Shown here piece after piece: positions 14,669 to 22,036 of a stretch of 22,659 nt of DNA (the stretch's first letter is position 1; each line of letters begins with the position of its first letter). This DNA is from CANHCC01 sp040381555 (GTDB lineage Bacteria > Bacteroidota > Bacteroidia > J057 > RFSG01), in the NCBI GenBank assembly GCA_040381555.1, contig JBEIHC010000038.1:1-22659 (forward strand), read 5' to 3'. The notes beneath the pieces are model-generated. The model was not told the DNA's origin, ran no database searches, and saw nothing but the letters and a program-made list of their open reading frames with translations. Made by a program: the position numbers and the translations under genes.

Positions 14669-16693
14669 TTACTCGGCTTTTGGAGCTTCATCAGCACCTT
14701 CAGCCGGAGCGGCTTCTGCAGCAGGTAAAACTTCTTCAACCGAAGCAGTAACCTCAGCCGGAGCGGCTTCTATGGTTTCTACTTTGGTCTTAGTCATCTT
14801 AGCGGCTTTTGTTTTTGCAACACCTTTTTCTTCAGCTTCTAGATTCGCCTTCAATGCGGCTAATCCTTCGATATCTCCCAAGGTAGATTTTTCTACCGGA
14901 GGTAACTTAACTGCTTTAGGTTTGCTGCTGCTCGCAGAGGAAGTACTTTTCTTTTCAGCCGCAATACCTTCCTGAGCTTGCTCTTCAGCAGTAGCTTCTT
15001 TCCAGGTACGGGTATGTGAAAGTACAATACGCTTAGCATCACGCTGGAATTCTGTAACAACGAAGTCAGCAGTATCGCCTACTTTCAGTGCTGCAGTACC
15101 TTTGGGTGTAGTAAGATCTTTTTTCTTAACAGTTCCTTCTACTCCATATTCAAGCTCTAGTACGGCACCATTCTCAATAAGTTTGTTGAGGGTACCTTTA
15201 TGAGAACTACCTACCGTAAAGATAGTTTCGAATGTATCCCAAGGATCTTCAAACAATTGTTTGTGACCTAAGCTCATCTTGCGATTTTCAACATCGAGAG
15301 AGGTAACCACGATTTCAATTGGATCATCTTTCTTAATGAATTCAGAAGGATGTTTGATTTTCTTGGTCCAAGAAAGGTCAGAGATATGAACTAATCCATC
15401 TACGCCTTCTTCAAGTTCAACAATCAATCCGATGGTAATAATACTGCGAACAACTCCGGTATGACGGCTTCCAACAGGATATTTGTCGGAAACTTTCAAC
15501 CAAGGATCTTCGGTAGCTTGTTTCAAGCCGAGAGACATTTTATGCTCATCACGGTCGATTGACAATACAGTAGCTTCGATTTCATCTCCAACTTTGTATA
15601 ATTCAGTTGGGTTTTTCTGATGCTGAGACCAAGACATTTCGCTAACATGCACCAATCCTTCAACGCCGGGAAGAACTTCCACGAACAATCCGTAATCAGC
15701 AACCGTAACGATTTTACCTTTAACTTTTGTACCAACGACAACTGTTTCTGGGAGAGATTCCCATGGATGTGGTTGTAATTGTTTCAAGCCAAGGCTAATG
15801 CGTTTTTTCTCATCATCAAAGTCCAGCACCACCACATTGATTTTGTCATCCAATTTGAGCACTTCTTCGGGATGATTGATACGACCCCAAGAAATATCTG
15901 TAATATGGAGCAATCCGTCCAGACCCCCGAGATCAACGAATACTCCGAAGTTGGTCATGTTTTTGACTGTACCTTCGAGTACCTGTCCTTTTTCAAGGTT
16001 TTGGAGGATTTCGCCTTTTTGTGCTTCGATATCTTTTTCGATCAGCACTTTATGAGATATGACGACATTGTCGTGAGGATAATTGATTTTAACTACCTTA
16101 AACTCCATTTTACGGCCGAGGTAGGAATCAAAATCGCGCACGGGTTTCACATCAATTTGTGAACCGGGAAGGAAAGCTTCAACGCCCTCGACATCCACTA
16201 CAAATCCGCCTTTAGTTCTTTTACGAATAATCCCTTCAAGAGTCAGATCTTCGTCCAATGCGGCACGGATTTTATCCCATGTGCGCATGGCATTGGCACG
16301 CTTGTACGAGAGTACGAGCTGGCCTTTTTTATCTTCCACAGTTTCGAGGAAGACATCTACCTGGTCGCCAGGTTTCAAATCCGGCTTGTCCCGGAATTCA
16401 GAAATAGGCACCACCCCTTCGGATTTGAATCCGATGTTGAGGACTACTTCTTTTTCGCCGATAATTACGACTGTGCCTTTAACGATTTGTTTTTCGTTAA
16501 TGACATTTAAGGTTCCGGAGTACAAGACTTCCAGACGGGCTCTTTCTTCAGATGTATAGCCCAATTCATCTTCATCCCAAGAGAATTCCTCTTTAGACAC
16601 ACTTTTCAAAGACCGGACAACATCAACGGTCAAGTCGGCGTCCATGTTCTGAACATTGTCCACCTCGGTAACGGATTTGTTTTCTTCTGACAT
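14669..16693 (-). CDS. rpsA: 30S ribosomal protein S1
   Basis: S1 binds mRNA and helps deliver it to the 30S subunit. The 674-residue protein has six S1 (OB-fold) domains at about 67-133, 149-216, 235-305, 320-392, 407-479 and 495-563; domains 3-5 carry the strongest GxxVxNxxxFGxFVxL...GLxHxSxxSW pattern. An acidic N-terminal extension of about 60 residues precedes them. The tail (about 565-674) is low in complexity, rich in Ala, Glu and Lys, with a conserved-looking STLGDIEGLAALKANLEA block. The gene has its own promoter, a leader with a Shine-Dalgarno (unusual here) and a strong terminator, so it is monocistronic. S1 often regulates its own mRNA. Confidence 0.98.
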   Translation of the reverse strand: MSEENKSVTEVDNVQNMDADLTVDVVRSLKSVSKEEFSWDEDELGYTSEERARLEVLYSGTLNVINEKQIVKGTVVIIGEKEVVLNIGFKSEGVVPISEFRDKPDLKPGDQVDVFLETVEDKKGQLVLSYKRANAMRTWDKIRAALDEDLTLEGIIRKRTKGGFVVDVEGVEAFLPGSQIDVKPVRDFDSYLGRKMEFKVVKINYPHDNVVISHKVLIEKDIEAQKGEILQNLEKGQVLEGTVKNMTNFGVFVDLGGLDGLLHITDISWGRINHPEEVLKLDDKINVVVLDFDDEKKRISLGLKQLQPHPWESLPETVVVGTKVKGKIVTVADYGLFVEVLPGVEGLVHVSEMSWSQHQKNPTELYKVGDEIEATVLSIDRDEHKMSLGLKQATEDPWLKVSDKYPVGSRHTGVVRSIITIGLIVELEEGVDGLVHISDLSWTKKIKHPSEFIKKDDPIEIVVTSLDVENRKMSLGHKQLFEDPWDTFETIFTVGSSHKGTLNKLIENGAVLELEYGVEGTVKKKDLTTPKGTAALKVGDTADFVVTEFQRDAKRIVLSHTRTWKEATAEEQAQEGIAAEKKSTSSASSSKPKAVKLPPVEKSTLGDIEGLAALKANLEAEEKGVAKTKAAKMTKTKVETIEAAPAEVTASVEEVLPAAEAAPAEGADEAPKAE

Positions 16694-16703
16694 TAAATTT
16701 TAG

Positions 16704-16734
16704 ATCTCCTTTTCTTCCTGCTTTAAACAGGAAG
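16704..16734 (-). promoter_or_regulatory. rpsA leader: hairpin and Shine-Dalgarno
   Basis: Reading toward rpsA, a 7-bp hairpin (CTTCCTG, 7-nt loop, CAGGAAG; 16734-16714) is followed at once by AAGGAGAT (16711-16704), 10-11 nt before the ATG. No other gene in this window has a comparable Shine-Dalgarno at a usable distance. If transcription starts just after the -7 box at 16737, the hairpin forms the 5' end of the mRNA. Confidence 0.55.
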
Positions 16735-16736
16735 TG

Positions 16737-16764
16737 CAAAATTAGACAAAATCTTGATGTGCAA
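16737..16764 (-). promoter_or_regulatory. Candidate rpsA promoter
   Basis: On the minus strand TTG (16764-16762) is followed after 17 nt by TAATTTTG (16744-16737), matching the Bacteroidota -33 TTG and -7 TAnnTTTG boxes. The predicted start lies near 16734, about 40 nt before the ATG. Confidence 0.6.
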
Positions 16765-16834
16765 AAATTATCTTTCTGAAATTTCGTGAGTTAGCCTCAT
16801 TTTTAGTCCCTCTGTCCAATATTTTTGGCAAAAT

Positions 16835-17017
16835 GTTTAGGGTAAACGGAAGTTTAGGGTAAACCGAAGTTTAGGGTAAACGGGAGTTTAGGGTAAACTA
16901 GGGTTTAGGGTAAACGGAAGTTTAGGGTAAACTAGGGTTTAGGGTAAACCGAAGTTTAGGGTAAACGGAAGTTTAGGGTAAACCGGGGTTTAGGGTAAAC
17001 CGAAGTTTAGGGTAAAC
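16835..17017. repeat. Eleven 13-bp hairpin units, exact 17-bp period
   Basis: Eleven identical copies of GTTTA-GGG-TAAAC start at 16835 and every 17 bp up to 17005. The 4-nt spacers vary (read on the minus strand: TTCG, TTCC, CCCG, CCTA or TCCC). On the minus strand the unit is GTTTACCCTAAAC, close to the units at 7230 and 14535. The array begins at the base next to the stop codon of the M1 peptidase gene, so it would lie in the 3' end of that transcript, and it ends about 70 bp before the rpsA promoter. Confidence 0.95.
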
Positions 17018-20000
17018 CTAAAACGCCCTGCCTACCGCCAACATCCACCGAAACTGAAAATTGTCCTCTACATACGGAGCAGTAGTCAACACAAAGGGAA
17101 AATCTGCCCGAATAATCAATGGCTGCGTGTTTTTCTTCCGTGAACGATACAAACTCAAGGCTGTCCCTAACCCAAAATTCGCCCGGAATTTATCCCAGTC
17201 AATTTTATCCAATCCCTGACGCGTGAGACTCCTTCCCAAGATTCCCCCATCCGCAAACATATAAGCATCAAGCTTGGCATGATCCTGCACCCAGCGAGGA
17301 TGAAAGGGTATCCGGTCATCAAATTCTAGTTCCAAATTGAGTGCAGCCCCATTATTCCCATACCAAGCTGCGGCTCCATCCTCAAATTCTGCCCGATATC
17401 CACTATATCCCCTCAAGTTATACCCACCTCCGAAATGTACATTCGAAGGATTTTTGCCCATGTTCGTTTCTGTATAGGAAGCCGGAAAGAAAGATTCTGC
17501 CCGATAAAAGTCATTACTCCAGGCATCTTCCGGATTGCCTCCTGCCAGCCAGGTTTGAGATTCTATCGGGGTATTGCCTTCGCCTAACTGTGCATAGGCT
17601 CTGTATCGGAAGGTAAAAGTCTCTTTCAAAATCTGCATCTGATAGATGGATTCAAAACGAATATTCCGATAATCAGCATCACTTCCAGGTGCAGCATTTC
17701 TTAATTCTACCCTCCAATTGCCTGTGCCGTGCGGAATTTTATACTGCTTTCTCCATCCGGTTTTAAGGTAGGCATTGGCTTGTTCTGTTCTCCAAGTATC
17801 GGTTTCGGCCAAATAATTGGTTAGTTGACGGAGGGGACGCAGTAAATAAATCCAGTTGACATACCAGCCTTGTTTGGTTTGATTTTGAGAGGGGCCGGAG
17901 ATATACCATTTCTCCAATCCGGCATTATTTCTGAACGCTCCATCGCGATAGGCTGATTCCAAAACAATTTCCCCATCTCTACCAATGGGTGCAAACTGCG
18001 TGCGATACGATGCCCAGTAATTGAAGAAGTAATATTTCCAATCCTCACCTGTTATTACTGAACCTTGGTAACGGTCGAGTAGGGCAGTGTTTTGAACCAG
18101 ACCAATTTTTATTTTATGCCGGCTTTGCATATAATGCCCTTGCAACTGCCCACCTGCCTGAATGCCCCCTAGGAGATTCCACCATGCCCAAGGTCGGAGA
18201 TGCAGGGTGTAATTTTCCCAATCACTTTTATTGTTTTTATGATCGGTTAAAGATATTTTAAATTTAGTCGGAAATAATCCGCTCTGGTTGTCCATCATGC
18301 GGATATCTCCCAATCGCCTGCTGGGGTCAATCACCACGCGGGATTTTTTTCCGCCGGCTAAGGTTACCTGATAAGTTTTGCCCAATTCCCCGAACTGATA
18401 CCAGTAGGGAAGCACGGTCAATTCAGATTCCTTTTTGGAAAAATAGCTGGATGGAATCAGGTATTTCTTTTCTGTTTGATTAGGATTCATTAAAGTAAAT
18501 TCCACCGGCATAATTAGATCCCCTGTGCGGGTAAAAGTAAGCCTGACAGAATCCTTGCCTACCTTTCGGATGTTACGGATTCCATAATCCACTTTTTTCT
18601 CCGATTCCATCCATTCATCAAAGAAACTGCTCAGGTCTGTGCGGGTATAATCCGTGATGGCTTGGCGGAAATCTTCGGGATAGGGGTGTGCAATAGCCCA
18701 GCGATTGAAGTAAAACTGCATGGCTTCTTCAAACAATTGATTGCCTAGATAATACTGAAGATTATAGAGCATGACAGCGGTTTTATGGTAGGCCATACTA
18801 TACTGTCCTCCATGCCCACATTCTGCATAATAAGCATCGGCATGGGTATTGAGATGGCCCTCATGGTCGCGGATAGCCTCATTCATATAGCGGAAATAGC
18901 CTTGCTGCAAGCGATCAGGAGAAATTCCTTTTTTATCCCAGCCTTTAATCGAATCCATGGCCCACATGGTGAGGAACTGCGTGAAGCCTTCGTCCATAAA
19001 TGCCCGATAGGTTTCATTGGTGCCCAGCATCCCGAAGAACCAGTTATGGCCAATTTCATGTGCAAGCAAGGCCGTATATCCGGGAGAATGGCCTCCGTCT
19101 AAAGTCAACATAGGATACTCCATGCCATCTTGTGCATCTGCTACCACCATTTTGGGATAAGCATAGGGACCAATAAAATCTGAATAGAGTTTAATCACTC
19201 TGGCCGCAATTGCTGCTGCATCCTGCCAGCCGGAAGCATTCTGCTCTTGAGCCACAGCAATGCATCTTACTTGCCCAGCCTTCACTTCTTCTATACGATA
19301 GGAAGGATCGGCTGTAAAGGCAAAATCATGCACATTGACAGCATGGTATTTCCAAGTCTTGTTACTGCCATTGGGTTTCAGAATGAGGGAGGCAGGGGTA
19401 CCAATTTTTTTGTCCTTGAAATTTTTAATGTCTAATAATTGCTTTAACTCAGCGGGCAACATTTCGGCCTCATTGAGTAATTCTCCTGTTGCTTCTACGA
19501 TGTATTCGGAAGGCAGGGAAAGTTCTACATCCCAAGTGCCAAAATCTCCATAGAATTCTTTGCCGAAATGTTGCTGTACATCCCAGGTATGGCGACTGTC
19601 ATACACTGAAATTCGTGGATACCAATGTACGCCATCAAAATGCCAGGTCTGACTGCCATCTTCCATTTCTACGGGAAACATTTTCATCCTGCGCCTATCC
19701 GGACCGGTATCAAACCAGGAGGAAAATCGAATGTCAAATACAATGGAATCACCGGGAGGAAGGGAGCGGTCACTCACTACCCTCAAAATAGTATTGTCGT
19801 CAATTGTTTTAAGGTTTCTGCCTGCCGATTGGATGGAGTGCACCTGGGTGCCTTTTTTCTGGGATTCTAATTTTCCGTAAGCCGGAGTTTCATTGAAATT
19901 TTTGCGTAGTTGATCTAGGTAAGAATCTGGTTGAAAGGCATTCTGATACAAGTGGAAACTAAACTCTTTCAATGAATCCGGAGAATTATTGAAATAGGTA

Positions 20001-20209
20001 AGTTTGAGGCTGCCCTGAATTTCCCGATCTTGGGGATTGAGTTGTGCCTGGATTCTGTAATACACATCCTGTTGCCAATAGTCGGGTGCGGGTTTGCGAT
20101 TTTTCCAATACCAAGGATTGCTTGGGGCTTGAAAGGTATCTCTGGGAAATTGTGCCAGCAGAGTACTAATCAAGCCACAGAAGAGGAGCGTCAAACCCGT
20201 ATTTTTCAT
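17018..20209 (-). CDS. M1 family metallopeptidase with C-terminal beta-barrel
   Basis: The 1063-residue protein has a signal peptide (cleavage about residue 20), an M1 N-terminal beta domain (about 45-310) and the zinc catalytic domain with HEIGH (384-388) and the third ligand Glu407, exactly 18 residues on. The usual GAMEN exopeptidase motif reads GMEYP (362-366). Tyr470 or Tyr474 could be the transition-state tyrosine. After about residue 640 the sequence becomes a series of amphipathic strands rich in Trp and Tyr. It contains GGGYNLRGYSGY (about 927-938), like the Omp85-type barrel motif, and ends in Phe (LAVGRAF), the usual outer-membrane barrel signal. I infer a peptidase tethered to the outer membrane by its own barrel. 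It follows DUF502 by 30 nt, probably in one operon. Confidence 0.88.
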   Translation of the reverse strand: MKNTGLTLLFCGLISTLLAQFPRDTFQAPSNPWYWKNRKPAPDYWQQDVYYRIQAQLNPQDREIQGSLKLTYFNNSPDSLKEFSFHLYQNAFQPDSYLDQLRKNFNETPAYGKLESQKKGTQVHSIQSAGRNLKTIDDNTILRVVSDRSLPPGDSIVFDIRFSSWFDTGPDRRRMKMFPVEMEDGSQTWHFDGVHWYPRISVYDSRHTWDVQQHFGKEFYGDFGTWDVELSLPSEYIVEATGELLNEAEMLPAELKQLLDIKNFKDKKIGTPASLILKPNGSNKTWKYHAVNVHDFAFTADPSYRIEEVKAGQVRCIAVAQEQNASGWQDAAAIAARVIKLYSDFIGPYAYPKMVVADAQDGMEYPMLTLDGGHSPGYTALLAHEIGHNWFFGMLGTNETYRAFMDEGFTQFLTMWAMDSIKGWDKKGISPDRLQQGYFRYMNEAIRDHEGHLNTHADAYYAECGHGGQYSMAYHKTAVMLYNLQYYLGNQLFEEAMQFYFNRWAIAHPYPEDFRQAITDYTRTDLSSFFDEWMESEKKVDYGIRNIRKVGKDSVRLTFTRTGDLIMPVEFTLMNPNQTEKKYLIPSSYFSKKESELTVLPYWYQFGELGKTYQVTLAGGKKSRVVIDPSRRLGDIRMMDNQSGLFPTKFKISLTDHKNNKSDWENYTLHLRPWAWWNLLGGIQAGGQLQGHYMQSRHKIKIGLVQNTALLDRYQGSVITGEDWKYYFFNYWASYRTQFAPIGRDGEIVLESAYRDGAFRNNAGLEKWYISGPSQNQTKQGWYVNWIYLLRPLRQLTNYLAETDTWRTEQANAYLKTGWRKQYKIPHGTGNWRVELRNAAPGSDADYRNIRFESIYQMQILKETFTFRYRAYAQLGEGNTPIESQTWLAGGNPEDAWSNDFYRAESFFPASYTETNMGKNPSNVHFGGGYNLRGYSGYRAEFEDGAAAWYGNNGAALNLELEFDDRIPFHPRWVQDHAKLDAYMFADGGILGRSLTRQGLDKIDWDKFRANFGLGTALSLYRSRKKNTQPLIIRADFPFVLTTAPYVEDNFQFRWMLAVGRAF

Positions 20210-20239
20210 AAATAAATCTATTTATTAGTTAGGAAGTGC

Positions 20240-20878
20240 TTAGGGATGGGGAGTTGTTTCGGTTAAATCGGTTACCCCTCCTGAGACAATAAATTTCATC
20301 ATATCCGCACCTGAAATGGGTAAAGGTCGGATGGAGGTAGCGGGCACAATCAGTAGGTCGCCTGCGAATTGATAGGAGAAGGGCATGTACACCGCCACTT
20401 TATCCGGAAGACCTAATTTACTGAGATCTTTTGCCGTAATGAAACCAGGTCTTTCGATGCCATTTTGATGGTCAATAATTACCAATACCCCTTCGGTAAA
20501 TCTCTTTTTCTCCCCCACAAATGCCTCCATAAAATCTCGTATCGTAGAATAGAGAAATTTCAATACGGGTACATTGGAGATTATTTTCTCTATGAAGGCC
20601 AGAATGGGTTTGGTGATGAAGAGGGAACCGAAAAATCCCAAGGTGGTGATACCTCCAATAATGATGAGGAAACCCAAGCCTTTTCCGAGTTGAAAGGGAA
20701 TCAGTTCATCAATATATTGAAAAACATTGAAGAGAACCCAAATACTCACCGCAATGGGCACAACCAATAAGAGGCCTTGAAAGAAATAGCCTACGATTCG
20801 GGTAAGGGATCGGCTGGAGAAGAGGCGAAATTCTTCTTTTTGTTTTTGGAAATGGAAGAATGGGTGATCGTTTTTCAT
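20240..20878 (-). CDS. DUF502 family membrane protein
   Basis: A 212-residue inner-membrane protein with two hydrophobic segments (about 28-52 and 66-88), followed by a soluble domain. The pattern of DUF502 is present: GLLLVVPIAVSIWVLF in the first segment, VPVLKFLYSTIRDFMEAF (103-120), and the C-terminal VAVYMPFSYQFAGDLLIVP block ending at PLPISGADMMKFIVSGG. The function of the family is unknown. Its ATG overlaps the TGA of the lpxD-like gene (ATGA), indicating translational coupling, and the M1 gene follows. This context suggests an envelope role. Confidence 0.9.
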   Translation of the reverse strand: MKNDHPFFHFQKQKEEFRLFSSRSLTRIVGYFFQGLLLVVPIAVSIWVLFNVFQYIDELIPFQLGKGLGFLIIIGGITTLGFFGSLFITKPILAFIEKIISNVPVLKFLYSTIRDFMEAFVGEKKRFTEGVLVIIDHQNGIERPGFITAKDLSKLGLPDKVAVYMPFSYQFAGDLLIVPATSIRPLPISGADMMKFIVSGGVTDLTETTPHP

Positions 20879-21873
20879 TCTTCAGAGTGATTCTGAGCAT
20901 CGAGGCGCTGGATGAGTTCGGGCAATCTTCGGGCAGCAGCGAATTCTCTCAAAGCCTGTCTGTGTTCAGAGGCCACAAATCCAAAATAGGTTTTTCCCCC
21001 TTCCAGCGAAGACATAACGCCGGCTTTTCCTAAGAGAATGGCTCCTTTCCCAATGGTGAGGTCTTTGTTTACGCCCACTTGGCCCCAGAGGATTACATTA
21101 TCCTCAATGGTAACCACGCCGGCCACGCCCACCTGGGAGGCAAACAGGCAATTTTTTCCGACGACTGTATCATGGCCAATTTGAATCAGATTGTCTAAGA
21201 TTGTGCCTTCCCCGATTCGGGTGTCTCCACTCACGCCCCGGTCAATAGTGCAATTGGCTCCGATTTCTACCCGATCTTCAATCACCACCCGCCCTTTGCT
21301 AAGCAGTTTATCTTTACCCGTCGGACGGCTTTTGTAGTAAAAGGCTTCTCCTCCAATGACAGTGCCGGATTGAATGCAAACTCGATTTCCCAAAACGGAA
21401 TAATTATAGACCGTTACATTGGGATGAACGAGGGTATCATTTCCGATGCTTACATGAGAGCCAATCACCACATTATGACCGATTTCGGTATTATCTCCTA
21501 TGACCACCCCTTCGCCAAATACGACATTGGCACCAATTTTCACATTTTTACCCAATTGGGGCTGGCCTTGGGTATTGAGGGGAAGCCGGGGTTGGAAATG
21601 CTCGGTCAGGCGGTTGTAATCCCGGAAGGGGTCATCCGAAATGAGAATACTTTTTCCGGCAGGCACTTCTACCTCCTGATTAATCAGGATGATGGTTGCG
21701 GCGCTTTCCAAAGCTTTTTTATAGTATTTGGCGACATCCACAAAAGTCAAGTCCCCCGGACTGACCATGTGTATTTCATTGAGGCCCAAGATCAGCTGAT
21801 CTGGATCTCCGGCGAATTGGGCTTGAATCAGCTGAGCCGCATCGCGAACAGATATAGGATGAGTGAGTTTCAT
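20875..21873 (-). CDS. LpxD-like UDP-3-O-acyl-glucosamine N-acyltransferase
   Basis: The 332-residue protein has an LpxD-type N-terminal uridine-binding domain (about 1-100), then a left-handed beta helix of hexapeptide repeats (about 105-290) and a short C-terminal helix. LpxD adds a 3-hydroxyacyl chain to the amino group of UDP-3-O-acyl-glucosamine in lipid A synthesis. The likely catalytic His234 (LIQIGHD) is kept. However, the usual GDGFGF-like segment reads GGEAFYY (174-180), and the end GGKTYFG (292-298) matches, from memory, the second LpxD paralog of Bacteroidota rather than the one beside lpxC. No lpxC, fabZ or lpxA is adjacent. Substrate may therefore differ from canonical LpxD. Confidence 0.85.
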   Translation of the reverse strand: MKLTHPISVRDAAQLIQAQFAGDPDQLILGLNEIHMVSPGDLTFVDVAKYYKKALESAATIILINQEVEVPAGKSILISDDPFRDYNRLTEHFQPRLPLNTQGQPQLGKNVKIGANVVFGEGVVIGDNTEIGHNVVIGSHVSIGNDTLVHPNVTVYNYSVLGNRVCIQSGTVIGGEAFYYKSRPTGKDKLLSKGRVVIEDRVEIGANCTIDRGVSGDTRIGEGTILDNLIQIGHDTVVGKNCLFASQVGVAGVVTIEDNVILWGQVGVNKDLTIGKGAILLGKAGVMSSLEGGKTYFGFVASEHRQALREFAAARRLPELIQRLDAQNHSEE

Positions 21874-21886
21874 GTATAAATATCTG

Positions 21887-21894
21887 CAAAGTTA
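21887..21894 (-). promoter_or_regulatory. Candidate -7 promoter box for the lpxD-like operon
   Basis: On the minus strand this reads TAACTTTG, an exact TAnnTTTG match 13 nt upstream of the ATG at 21873, the same geometry as at the TonB receptor gene. No TTG lies at -33; that region is occupied by the G-rich tract at 21914-21927. Confidence 0.45.
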
Positions 21895-21913
21895 ATAATC
21901 TGGGAGGATTATT

Positions 21914-21927
21914 GGGGGAGGGGGGGG
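21914..21927. repeat. Homopolymeric G tract (G5-A-G8)
   Basis: GGGGGAGGGGGGGG lies about 20-33 bp upstream of the -7 box of the lpxD-like gene. Runs of this kind are prone to slippage. It sits between divergent genes (lpxD-like and the hsdM remnant). Confidence 0.7.
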
Positions 21928-22036
21928 AGTGAGACAAGGGAAATGTTGATTTGGGAGGTTGCTACAAAATATTTTGAATTGCCTACACACCGATAAGATT
22001 GAGAACTTTACGAATTGAAAAAAGCAGAAATAAATA

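Noticed and set aside
16835..17017. CRISPR array
   Set aside because: The 13-bp core and 4-nt spacers are far too short for CRISPR repeats and spacers, and no cas gene is present.
16835..17017. Telomere-like TTTAGGG repeat
   Set aside because: The heptamer TTTAGGG appears once per 17-bp unit and only as part of the palindrome GTTTAGGGTAAAC; it is not tandem, and the locus lies between two ordinary genes.
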